From assembly GCA_007644065.1 (NCBI GenBank), contig VJWN01000007.1:868001-932000 (forward strand): a stretch of 64,000 nucleotides of DNA. The letters are read 5' to 3'. The stretch is from Margaritispora aquatica. Lineage: Eukaryota; Ascomycota; Leotiomycetes; Helotiales; Discinellaceae. Below, piece by piece: positions 1 to 9,798 of the stretch. The notes under the pieces are model-generated. The model had not been told where the DNA came from. It made no database searches and worked only from the letters and a program-made list of their open reading frames with translations. Positions within the stretch are counted from its first letter, which is position 1. The number at the start of each line of letters is the position of its first letter. The position numbers and the translations under genes were made by a program.

Positions 1-737
1 CCAAATACTCGCCCGGTTCATGCTGGCTACTACCAGGCTCAACGCATCTCTTGGCACACCTTGATGAATAGCCATATAGCACGGCTCCAGATTCGGATCA
101 AATTGCACCCTGAAACTCACCTCCTCACCTCTTGCCGGTCGCTCACAGATGTTTATCCTGTCGATGTCCGTCCAGGCTTCGAGATTCTCGGGTTCATCGT
201 TCTCGTACACAACGAGTACACCCGCTCGGTTGATGAGTGCTAGGTACGTGTGTCGTGTCTCAGCATTGTGGGTGATAGAGAAGGATTGGAAGGGCGCGCG
301 GGCTGGTGCACGCAGCTCGAAAACTGGCTTGTTCGAGTGTGAGTTGAAGCGTCTACCCTTGGTGGGTGAGAGGGTAGGATCTTCCACCCAGATCTTGAAT
401 TTACCGTCGCAGCCGATGGAGGCTAAGAGGTTTGGGTGGATAGTTGAGGGGAGCCATTGGAGCTTTAAGCTGTGTTAGGGAATTTATTCTTGATATAATC
501 TTGTGAAGGGACTTTTGGTTTTACCTGTAGGACTTCAGAGCTATGTGCACCCCAGGTATCACATAGGTGCCATAGATTGTTCTTGTGCCGGTTGTACACC
601 TTGATCTTCCCATCTACTGAACCGGTCGCAAAGCGGTCGCCTGAGCTGTTGAAGGCTGTCGTCTCAACCATGTCCTTGTGGGCATTCTGGAGGAGGGCGA
701 AGCCCTCTGGCTCCGTCTCAATTGGGTCCTCTTCCAT
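1..737 (-). CDS. SEH1: Nucleoporin SEH1 (WD40 repeat), 5' part; gene runs off the window
   Basis: SEH1 is a beta-propeller subunit of the Nup107-160/Nup84 nuclear-pore complex and of the SEA/GATOR complex that controls TORC1. Exon 1 is 737-525 and exon 2 runs from 462 to the window edge, with a 62-nt intron at 463-524 whose removal joins HSSEVLQ to LQWLPS in frame. The N-terminal repeat reads HKDMVETTAFNSSGDRFATG followed by VDGKIKVYNRHK, the typical fungal SEH1 start. The second exon contains IGCDGKFKIWVEDPT and ends in a stretch with DALSLVVAS. The start is the ATG at 737, just before the acidic EEDPIETEPEG leader. The family member SEC13 shares the fold, but the sequence fits SEH1 better. 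Only about 225 residues are visible, so C-terminal integrity cannot be judged. Confidence 0.9.
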
Positions 738-1025
738 GGTGGGGGAATGTGGAATTTGGAATGATGCATGTTTGAGCCTTGTCTGTGTGAGGTGGTGCTA
801 GGTCTGGTCCGTGCGACAAGGCTGTCGATCATCATGTTCGCTTGCTGTTGCTTCCCCAGCTTCTGTGCTGGGCATGCGTTGCCTCATCAATCCTTAAATC
901 TGCAATTTTGATCTGTTACTCTGATCAGTTGCTCATTTTCTCTTCATTTTTGAAATCAGACTCCTGAATCGTTTCACACAACAGTCTTCCAACAAGGCCA
1001 CCCGGTTCCATTGCAAAATCTCAAG
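738..1025. promoter_or_regulatory. Intergenic region between divergent SEH1 and the truncated F-box gene
   Basis: These 288 bp separate two divergently read genes and must hold both upstream regions. The part before the plus-strand ATG at 1026 is T- and CT-rich, as is common in fungal leaders. No sharp TATA element was seen. Confidence 0.4.
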
Positions 1026-1487
1026 ATGGCATCACCTAATCTGCTGCACCAATCGTTGCCAGAACGACTGCCTGTGGAAATTTTGAAGCTCATTTCTGAA
1101 GATTATTTGACCTTCGCAAGTTTGGCGGCACTGTCACTAACCTCACGAGAGATGCTTCGTAAGCTTGGAACACAATACATCACAGCTCTCAGAATCAAGA
1201 ACAACTCAAAGATCGCCAAAGTCAATGAAATCAATGTGACCAACATCTTCGCCAGGCGACCTGATCCTCTCGCGGAGCTACGATTACAGCGACAAAAGTT
1301 TCTGCTTCTACTTCAGAGAGATCTTGATGGCTATATCTATTGCTTCAGCTGCAGAAAGTTGCACCATACTTTCAAGTTGAACCCAGGCACAGAGGTGTTC
1401 TTCGTTCAGGGGAGACATGATGAACGATATAAGCTCAAGCGTATCTGTGCACGTCCTCGTTTGCCTGCCGATATGTGGAATGACTAG
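1026..1487 (+). CDS. Truncated F-box-like protein
   Basis: This is a 153-residue single-exon ORF. It belongs to the same fungal family as the 421-residue protein encoded just downstream at 2159-3424. It opens with an F-box-like helix pattern (LPERLPVEILKLI, then LAALSLTSREMLRKLG). It then has the family's second block, FLLLLQRDLDGYIYCFSCRKLHH, a pair of cysteines followed by LH. It stops soon afterwards, where the relative continues for some 250 residues with a second cysteine-rich motif. F-box proteins normally recruit substrates to SCF ubiquitin ligases through SKP1; whether this short form does so is unknown. The first true ATG is at 1026. I saw no continuation of the family C-terminus in any frame downstream, so it may be a gene remnant or a genuinely short paralogue. 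Confidence 0.6.
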   Translation: MASPNLLHQSLPERLPVEILKLISEDYLTFASLAALSLTSREMLRKLGTQYITALRIKNNSKIAKVNEINVTNIFARRPDPLAELRLQRQKFLLLLQRDLDGYIYCFSCRKLHHTFKLNPGTEVFFVQGRHDERYKLKRICARPRLPADMWND

Positions 1488-2158
1488 GCTTGGGAGTCAT
1501 AATGTCAAGACGATAGAAGGAATCAGCTCATCCAAAACGGAAAATTTGAAAGGTATGAACACAATATGCCATCGATTTCGCTGGTATAGAACGCTGATAT
1601 GGTGGTTATAGCCAGTGATTATAGGGGGGATACAGTCAAAAAACTGTCTGGAACAGCAAGGATCACTCTATTGTTGAAGACAGTGAATCTACAAAGTACG
1701 TATCCAACGATGAACTCATACTTCAATGCCTAGATCGATTCTGACATCACTCTTCAGGATGAGCGACGTCATGTGTCTAATAGACGTAGTCGATACACAA
1801 TCTTTTGCCTTGTTTATGAAAATAAAAAAGAGTGATTCTCAGGTCAGGCGGTCCCGGGACGACCTTTCTCAAAAAAAAAAACTAATTTTGTGTCTAATGT
1901 TGGAATTTTGTTCTCAGAACGCTCTTTGATTCGTTATGGATTTCTGTAAGCACGAATAGGGGTTGGACTACGACTACCGACTGTCGCTAGAGTATGATCT
2001 AGCCCACGCTTATGATCGTTAACAACTTAGCACGTTTTAGTCTATCAAATTGATTTTCGGATCCAAGTCTTTGAGCGCACATCCTATGATATTCTTAACA
2101 TGTTGAAATACTACTACGACTATGCTTACTCATAACACCTCAATAAACATCAATCACA
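1488..2158. other. Intergenic, no gene seen
   Basis: This is AT-rich sequence between the truncated and the full-length F-box-like genes. I looked for continuation of the upstream gene in the other frames and found none. An A-run of about ten bases lies near 1871. The last 60 bases before the ATG at 2159 are A/C-rich, consistent with a leader. Confidence 0.4.
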
Positions 2159-3424
2159 ATGTTGGATCACATCAAACTCGCTTTCAGGTGGCTTCACACT
2201 AGGTATTCAAGGTCAAAATATGGAAGTGAAAGGGAAAGTGTGTCCAAACCTACTATCGAAGTAGTAGATCAAGAATTATGTTTTCGAGTAGAACAATTTC
2301 TCACAGAGGGATCGAATCAAACGTCATATTTCTATTTAGAGCAACTTCCTACCGAGCTATTGTTGGTCATCATGGACACGCTTCCAATATCCTCGGCAAC
2401 CCTTCTTCCAATCTGCTCACGAAAATTATGTAAAAGGCTAGGAATTCAGCATATGGCTGTAATTACAGGGAAATCAGAAGATACCTCAACTGCTCTCTCT
2501 AACTCTCAACCACAAGGTGATTATCTGGCTCGAAAAGCTAATCTGAACACATATCAGCGGGAAGAACGAAAGAAATTCTTAGAACTAATCGAGAAAGACC
2601 TTCCAGATTATATATACTGCTATATATGCCAAAAGCTACACTACCCCTACAAATGGATACCAACAGCAGGAAGACGCCCCACCACCGATTACTCCCATTC
2701 GACAACCGAACGCAAGTGTGACTGGCTCTCAGAAAAAGGAGACACTCTCTGGCATTCTTACCATATGGACTTCACAATGGCACAGGTTCAATTAGTGATG
2801 AAATGGCACCGTATGGGACGAGACCCGACCTCACAATTGGCACTGCTCTCTGGAATATCAATACATACCAACAAGCGCTGCTTCCGGCGCACCACAGTCG
2901 TCGACACGCACATCATTGACGACCACCTGTTTGTGCGACGGCAAGTGTGGTTCATGGTTTCCACTAGCGTGACACAATTGTCTCTTTCAGAGGGAAGCCT
3001 GCACGTATGTTCGCACTGGTGGTCATACCCAAAGTACGACACGGAAGACTCTTCGTTGCTCCATATGCTGAATTCTAAGGCCCGGCTTCCACTCCTGCCG
3101 GGAAGTGCAGCAGGATGTGGATGCCCGATTTGTCGCAAGCCGTTACAGCAATGCAAGAATTGCACCACGGAATTCAGGATCGACGTTAAGGTGTTTGGAA
3201 AGCATAAGTGTGTGATTGTTACTAGCTGGCAAGATCTGGGAGAGGGTCGTACGCCATTTGATCCCATGTGGGCGAGTCATTTTCAGTACTCAACAGAGCC
3301 GGTGAGCTTCGAGGCGGGTAGCTTGTTTAGCAAGTTCAATCCCGAGGGCATTGAGCCGGTGCCCAGGCTGGGGGTGTTACCTTCAAGACGTTCGCATAAG
3401 CGATTGAAGAACTCGCGATTCTAA
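2159..3424 (+). CDS. F-box-like protein with two cysteine motifs, full length
   Basis: This is a 421-residue intronless ORF starting at a good ATG. Residues about 60-105 form an F-box-like segment (LEQLPTELLLVIMDTL, then LLPICSRKLCKRLG). A central block FLELIEKDLPDYIYCYICQKLHYPY follows near residue 150, sharing the 'DYIYCxxCxKLH' core with the truncated neighbour. Near residue 320 a second motif, GCGCPICRKPLQQCKNC, has five cysteines in a zinc-finger-like spacing. The C-terminus is basic (RRSHKRLKNSR). The family is large in Pezizomycotina and usually has no assigned substrate. By analogy it would act as an SCF adaptor; that is inference. It lies in tandem with the truncated copy, suggesting local duplication followed by loss of the 3' half of one copy. 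Confidence 0.7.
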   Translation: MLDHIKLAFRWLHTRYSRSKYGSERESVSKPTIEVVDQELCFRVEQFLTEGSNQTSYFYLEQLPTELLLVIMDTLPISSATLLPICSRKLCKRLGIQHMAVITGKSEDTSTALSNSQPQGDYLARKANLNTYQREERKKFLELIEKDLPDYIYCYICQKLHYPYKWIPTAGRRPTTDYSHSTTERKCDWLSEKGDTLWHSYHMDFTMAQVQLVMKWHRMGRDPTSQLALLSGISIHTNKRCFRRTTVVDTHIIDDHLFVRRQVWFMVSTSVTQLSLSEGSLHVCSHWWSYPKYDTEDSSLLHMLNSKARLPLLPGSAAGCGCPICRKPLQQCKNCTTEFRIDVKVFGKHKCVIVTSWQDLGEGRTPFDPMWASHFQYSTEPVSFEAGSLFSKFNPEGIEPVPRLGVLPSRRSHKRLKNSRF

Positions 3425-3703
3425 GTCGCTTATGTGACTGAATGGCTGCAAGCGATTAAGGCAATATGCTATCGATTTCTTGAGTTGTGGAGGATGACTT
3501 GAACACACAATTGTAACGGGTTTACAAAATCGAAGAAGAATTGGTCTACTTCTTAATTCGCCATACTACGTTGATTCATTGAGGGATCATCCCTCGACAC
3601 CTAAGAGCAACTTGATAAGTTGTGAATCATATTCTATCATAATTTCCACAAGCTACAGGAAGGTAATATCACAATCATGACATTGGTGGCATGACAATCT
3701 CCC

Positions 3704-3710
3704 TATATAA
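3704..3710 (+). promoter_or_regulatory. TATA-like box
   Basis: The sequence TATATAA lies 94 bp upstream of the ATG at 3804. A very short upstream ORF begins at the ATG at 3769. Together these are the best sign that the small ORF at 3804 may be transcribed. Confidence 0.35.
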
Positions 3711-3803
3711 GCAACAAACTTTCCTGAGGGTTCAGTCATATCTTTCAATCATCACACCATACCTCGACATGCTCGGCACAGTCCACAGAACAATACTTTA
3801 ACG

Positions 3804-4085
3804 ATGCCATTGACATACTCGGGACAAACCTATATAGGGGCCCATTACGCCACGAGAATTTACAAGAGTCTTGCAATTAAAATAGCAGAAATGAGCACTG
3901 TTGCAGCCACTGAGAGATCCAGGGATAAGTACAAGAACGAATCTATGGGAATAAGCGAGCTATGTACTGAGTTAGCTGCCGACTGGAATCTGGTTGATAT
4001 TTCCGATCTGTGTGGTGACCCAAAAATCAAGTATCTCAGACCCGGCAGGGAGGGCGCGGACAAGCAACGTGGACAGTATAGATAA
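3804..4085 (+). CDS. Small hypothetical protein
   Basis: This is a 93-residue ORF with a true ATG, preceded by a TATA-like box and a pyrimidine-rich leader. The product is hydrophilic and has no recognisable domain. It contains the acidic stretch SELCTELAADWNLVDISDLCGD and a basic tail. No homologue is recognised. It may be an intact small gene. It may also be the first exon of the decayed coding segment immediately downstream (4149-4525), but I could not find a convincing intron joining them. Confidence 0.3.
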   Translation: MPLTYSGQTYIGAHYATRIYKSLAIKIAEMSTVAATERSRDKYKNESMGISELCTELAADWNLVDISDLCGDPKIKYLRPGREGADKQRGQYR

Positions 4086-4148
4086 GAAAGACTTATTCTT
4101 TGTATAACCCGCACACCCACAAAACATTGTTGCGCATAGTTCTCAGGA

Positions 4149-4525
4149 ATGGAAATCCTCTTTTATCTCCTCCGAGAACGACAAGCGCTTGAAGCTAAAA
4201 ACGCTTGATAGGTCCGAGCAAGCCTTCTTCAACAACTTGCAAGATTCAATGCACGAGAACTCATATTCCATACCATCTGAACACGATCGCTCTGCAGTTT
4301 CGTCTTGGCGTGGAGTCGTCGGAATTAATCACGTTGCCGAGGGACGAGCGCATGGAGATGGAGAGACTGCATCGTGTTTTGAAAGGCTGGATGGATCTTG
4401 TTTATGAGGGTCTTGAGGTGCCTGCGAGGATGCGGGACTTAAGCAGTGCTGGTGTGATGGGGAGCTGGCTGAGAGCTTGCGGCTTCTGGGCTTTGGAAAT
4501 TGAGTGTGAGAACTGGTGTAGGTGA
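4149..4525 (+). pseudogene. Decayed coding segment
   Basis: Protein-like stretches are spread over two frames and broken by stops. In one frame MEILFYLLRERQALEAKNA is followed by two adjacent stops (TGA TAG at 4206-4211), then SLLQQLARFNARELIFHTI and another stop. The reading then continues in a second frame with LPRDERMEMERLHRVLKGWM and LEVPARMRDLSSAGVMGSWL, ending at 4525. The helical, E/R/L-rich composition and the way the pieces line up suggest a former gene with nonsense and frameshift damage. I do not recognise the family. The alternative is a chance arrangement of open frames. Confidence 0.35.
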
Positions 4526-7500
4526 GGAGGGCATTTTTTTTTTCGAATTCGAGATTCGCGAGGCATGGGGGGTTTGAGAGTTTATGAAATGTAGCTTAGA
4601 AAGCATGGTTTTGCAACGTATCAACAGAGATAAAGCAATCTATAGTTTATTGTGAGCTGTAAATCCACATGCGGTAGATCCTTTATCTTGAGCTTTTTAT
4701 GATCCTCGGACAACACCTGATGTCTGACATTGGGAGTATCTCAATTCTGATCGAATTAGTGAAGACTGGCCTGATCTTTTGCCGTAATACGTGTGCAAAA
4801 CAGACGACAGATGATGCTCCACTGATCAGGTCGTGTGGCGGTGCAATAGGAGCGGGAAGAGGCACATGTTCATAGGTAGAAAGGAATATCGGTTTATACT
4901 TCATCATCTGTGGGCAGCAAAGGAAATGACAGAAATATATAACCGTATGATGTACAAAAATCAGCCTCTCTATACCTCCAGGATTTTCACACTTGAGACA
5001 TCCCATTAATTCATCTCTCTTGTATGCCTTCCATTATTTATTACGGGAGTATATCAACACAGCCAACACGCATCAAGAAATTACGTTAGTTAAGCGAGAT
5101 GCCTTCCGCAAAATGGTCACTACCCTCCTCCCTCACCCCACCACTTCCAATTCCCTTCCCGTTTCCCCACCCTCCCTCTATCCATCCATCTACCCCCGTA
5201 CCTCCTCACGCTCTACACTCTCCATCCACCACCTCAACCTTGACATGGAAGTACCTAGCAAGCAAGGGAAGGCATAACCCCACCCCTACGCTCTCTTTAG
5301 AGCCACGGACTTGTCTTCGCTTTTCAACTGATAGATATGGGGTTTAGGTTGGAGTTTTCTTTTGGATTCATTCCTCGGACTTTGAGGTAGGTCCTAGCGC
5401 CAACTTACTTCAATAGCTGATAAGAAATGCTTTTATACGCGCTCTTTTGCCATGTACTCATAGAGCTCAGAGAGGGGGGGGGGGGGCGAGGAGGTGGAAG
5501 ATAAAGCCTAGAAGCAAACCCACCTCCTCACCACATCGCAGCTTATCTTACCCCCCGAGGGCCTTGTTTACTCCCAATCGAATTCCTCGTGTTTATCGAA
5601 ATAAAACACAATATAACACAACACAATACAACAAAAGAGATGATAGCCTACTATTCTCTCGTACGAGTTGCCAGGCTTTCATATACTACCCACCTAAATA
5701 GAGACGAAACCTGGGGCAGCGCAATACAGTGCTTCCGAGCTGTACATACGGACGCCATGCTTTCACGAGGTACATAAATACCCACCTGCCCATATCATCC
5801 CACAGACTCAGCATTCCAGCGCATCCTTCCTCTCGCACGTTCTTGCTAATTGTAATGTCTAGGAAAGCCTCTCCCTATCCATCAAGTTACTATCGACTAA
5901 AGTGAGAAGCCTATTATAGATTGACAGGTAGAAAGCGGTGGCTTTGGTGTTCTTGGATTTCAAGGTGTTAGAGCTTAGGGCTTATGGATTTCTGGTTGGT
6001 GAGATTGAGATTATAAGATAAGTTGATTTGTGAGAGGGTGATGAAAGTTAGGTTGGTGGAGAATCGGTGCGGTGGAAAGACTAAAACGATCGAGTTACTG
6101 TATACGTGATGGGTTGGCTGAGGTATATATTTATAATAGAACATAGAATTCAGATTTTGCGTTTTACAGTCCTTCGGATATGACAGGATGTGGCGATTTG
6201 TTAAGTACAAAGTGTGAAATTGAAGTGTAAAGTATGATTTAATTGGATACTCTGAATCGAATGACGAATTAGGGATAATATCGCAATATACTTCCTAGGA
6301 TATCGATATGGAGACACCGCCGAGTACATCACTTTTAGAATTTGGACATCAAGTCACTGGCCTAGTGAGTTCAAGTTGACGCCTCTCAACACTCCTGTTT
6401 CAAATGCGACTAATCGCCGTTGCAAATGGCATAATGTTAATTCTTACATGACGATAATGTTAACTATCGCCTCTAGCTCTGAATGATCGAACCATACGCA
6501 CTGAAGATTTCTTTACCAGTATACCAGCAACCTGCTCTAAGAATCCCACTGCAATCCGATCGCAGGTCCTTGGACGATTCTCGGACATTTTCATACACCA
6601 GGTAATCTTACATTAATATCACCATGATGAGGTTTTCTTTTCCTTCTGAAATGGTCTGACATCCGAGGGGTCCGTAGACTACTGCACACCAAAACTCGGA
6701 CTCGCATCACATAGCATCGGATTACAGCGACGCACTTCCCAAGCTGCGATATCACTAAATCTCAAAGGAGACATGGGCAAACCACCCGATGTCGCACAGG
6801 AAGGAATTGCCTGTACGATACAGATTGTTTGGGGTGTACTGAATCATCAAAATGAAGAACGTGAGTGGTGTGCCAGACTGTTATGTCTCATCAGATAGGT
6901 AAACAAATATGCTTCTCGAATGCAATCCAGATCTGGAAACCCCGTTTAAGTAAAGCGAAACCAGAAAAATCAATCATGAATTCATCTACTGAAATTGAAA
7001 TTCCATTTCGGCCAAGGTCTAGAATAGAATAGAATCGAAAGTTTGAATGCGATCTCGATCTTAAGACATGTCTTTGATGGTCGCGTCACAGCTTGATTAG
7101 ACCTCAGATGCAAAAACCATATCAGAGCTATTTGAATGGTAATCTTGAAACATAGCATAAGTAATCAAGTTGATGCCGACGCATAGGGAATTTCGTCTGT
7201 TCTCTGGCTCAATCTGCAGCTGCTTTGACAATGGGCTCGGACGACGACGACTGGCTGCACGCATGGCTACATGTGCGGTCGATCATGGTTGACCATAACG
7301 ATGGGATTCTTACCGTACTCAGATTCACTGGAACATTTCTCCACTTCCAGCGAATATCGAGAAACACCGATATCAGCCAGACAACTGAAATGATGATCCA
7401 GATTGCGAAGACACAGCCCAACTGTCAGTGTGTCCATCAAGAACAGAGACATCACCCCCCTCTCCGCCCTCCCTCCACCGGAAAGAAAGACAATCATCAC

Positions 7501-8316
7501 GTGTTGATATCTCGCGAGAGCCCCCCGATGAAACACTTGTCTCTTTTATCCAGATTGCAAGGTGATTTCAACTCCGAGGGATTTTCGATCGAAGGGTGGA
7601 GTGACCGCGCTGGCAGATCCGGAGCAAGCAGAATAATCTGCAATCTGCAATCTGCAATCATGATGATGCGAAACGCAAATATTTTGATGATGCTGGGATG
7701 GTGATTCGTCCTTGACGAGGTGAAATTGGGATATTCGAGGATCTTCATGAGCTCGGTCAGAGCAAAGAACCGGGGACCATGTGACGTGTCCTTGTCGTAT
7801 GCCAAACTGGAGATGGAAGGAATCTATCTGCATCTGCATCTGCAATTGAACGCGAGAGAGGGAGAGAGACTGGGAGAGAGGGAGAGGTGGGGTTCCGACC
7901 TCTTGTTGACTTGCTTTTAACCTACCTTCCTCACTCCGTAGTACATTTGGAGAATCTGGCTGGGCAAGAGGGTGAGAGTTACCTTGGTTGGAGTTGGAGT
8001 AGGAGTAAATGCTAACTTATAGATCTTGCGTAAGGCACGGGGTTGGCTGAGGTAAGGGATTGGATTTTATGAAGGATATTTATTTTGATATGTCGAATGT
8101 AATAATTAATGTAAGTAGTAAGTATTATATTGTACCTTGCCTTACTTCGTATAATAATAATAACAATAATAATAATGAATGTTTTTGCCAATTGGTATTG
8201 GTGGTGGTGGTTGTCTGGCCTGTCATATGTTTCAAGTCAAGTCAAGGGGACGGGGGGTAACGTCGCCGTCCACAGGCTGATTGTGATGGTTCATGGATTG
8301 GAAGCGAGTGTGAGTG

Positions 8317-8350
<34 letters not shown>

Positions 8351-8693
8351 CAGATCATCAGATGGCAGGTGGTAGGTGGGCAGGGCAGGTGGGAACATGG
8401 CAGAAAACGTTCAAACAAAAGTTCATCGAATGAAAATCCTCGGATGAGGTAGACATACTGTACTGTAGGGAAGGAACGATAGATAATTGAGGTTATCGCC
8501 CACAATCAGGCAGGTATCACAGTTCATCCCATCATCCTCTCCCTCTCCCTCTCCCATCATTGGCAAATGGATGTGATGATGAGGTAAGGAAGGTATGGAT
8601 GGGATGGATCTCAAAATAGCACCCTCCCAACCGTCGGGCGCGTAGGAAAAGAAAATTGGGGGGGGGGGGGGAGACGAGAGGAGAGAACACTAA
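4526..8693. other. Long gene-poor region with low-complexity DNA
   Basis: No convincing gene was found in about 4.2 kb. Open frames here lack domain signatures, codon consistency or true ATG starts. The ORF from the ATG at 7231 to 7704 is Met- and His-rich low-complexity sequence. Visible structure includes C-rich tracts (5110-5230), a G-run near 5477-5487, CAATA/CAACA runs (5605-5635), CTGCAAT repeats near 7636-7658, GA-rich runs (7850-7890), an AAT run (8150-8177), a long GT microsatellite and a second G-run near 8659-8671. The region precedes the SH3 membrane protein and could hold distant regulatory sequence or an unannotated non-coding transcript. Confidence 0.5.
8319..8348. repeat. (GT)15 microsatellite
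   Basis: An uninterrupted GT dinucleotide run of about 30 bp. The flanks are unique. Confidence 0.9.
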
Positions 8694-8726
8694 TTCGAAG
8701 GAAGGTTCGACCGACCTTCCTTCGAA
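8694..8726. repeat. Perfect inverted repeat, 13-bp arms
   Basis: The left arm TTCGAAGGAAGGT and right arm ACCTTCCTTCGAA are exact reverse complements separated by 7 nt. This could form a stable hairpin or a dyad binding site. It lies about 1.07 kb upstream of the SH3 gene start. Confidence 0.85.
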
Positions 8727-8812
8727 AGTGGAAAGACATTTGGACGGACGGGCTGAAGGGTGGAGGGTGAAGGGTGGAGTGTAGGAGAGAAGACGGGCTG
8801 GTGTGACTTGAG

Positions 8813-8846
8813 TGAGTTCAATGAGTTCAAATAAGTTCAATAAGTT
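8813..8846. repeat. Imperfect GAGTTCAA(T) direct repeats
   Basis: Four variants of an 8-11 bp unit (gagttcaa, gagttcaaa, aagttcaa, aagttgag) follow one another. They may be replication slippage or spaced factor sites. No known motif is assigned. Confidence 0.5.
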
Positions 8847-9039
8847 GAGTTGGTCAAAGTTGGGCCCCACCTCTCAAAGGATGCTTAATTTCATTTCTGC
8901 AAGGTACCTGGTCAGGCACCGAATCATCACCAATCAGCTTCCTTCACCTTTTTGCCTGTGTTCCTGAGCCAAGTCCCCATTGAGACTAGTGCTCTGCAGA
9001 TTGCACTTTTGATTGTTGGTCGATCCTGGTCGTGATCCT

Positions 9040-9798
9040 TGTATGGGCTTTTTTTATGGTGCCTGATCCATGCCTGGCCCATGCCTGACCCATGCCCATT
9101 TCGGGATCCCTCCACAAATCACCTCACACACCTCACTCCCTCGCACATTCAATCCATCCACTCATCCACTCCCATCCAATCCCATCCCATCCCATCCAAT
9201 CCAACCGGAACTGGATTTTGGACTTCGTCTTCTTCAGCTTGACTTGACTCCTTCCTTACCTTCTTTTACCTCCTCCTCCTCCTCCTCCTCACCCTCAATT
9301 CAAGACCTCATCGTCGCGAAAAAGAGAAAGGAACGAAGAAGGAGCAAGCAAGCAACGGTCGTCCCTCTTTTATCGACCAAGATACGGAAACCTACCTCGA
9401 TACCTTTTCACGTCAAGGTCAAGTTCAAGATAATTCCAGGTTCCTTCCTTCCTTCCTACACCTTAATATTTCGACTTCACGAATTGTTTGTTGACCTTTG
9501 CTCCTTCCACCGACGACAACATTCACTCACTCACGTTCCTTACCTACCTACCTACCTTAACGATTAGTCGGATAATTCTGCATATTCAGTCACTCACTCA
9601 TTCATTCATTCGGTCGCGCCTCACTGGAGATATTTTCAAGGTACCACCTGTTCGACTTTACCTCGCAAACATCTGCAACTTCAAATTCGACTTCAGACCA
9701 CCACCACACCACCACAACCACCACCACAAGATCGATCTTTCTAACGCCCATTGAAACTTAATCCAATCTAATCAATTGTCATCGTACCTCAATCCGAA
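9040..9798 (+). promoter_or_regulatory. Pyrimidine-rich upstream/leader region of the SH3 gene, with upstream ORF
   Basis: About 750 bp rich in C and T immediately precede the ATG at 9799. They include a (TCC) run at 9271-9291, CCCATCCAATCC-type repeats (9165-9205), TTCC and ACCT repeats and a CACCAC run. Pyrimidine-rich leaders are typical of strongly transcribed filamentous-fungal genes. A true-ATG upstream ORF of 165 codons spans 9070-9567. Its product is low-complexity (Pro/Ser/Thr/Leu) and I do not regard it as a gene, but it would sit in the leader if transcription begins upstream. Confidence 0.45.

Noticed and set aside
7231..7704. Plus-strand ORF of about 157 codons
   Set aside because: Its composition is low-complexity (Met, His, Ile), it has no domain, and several overlapping frames on both strands are equally open.
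9070..9567. 165-codon ORF as a separate gene
   Set aside because: It lies in a pyrimidine-rich leader. The product is Pro/Ser/Thr/Leu low-complexity and no domain is visible. It is kept only as an upstream ORF.
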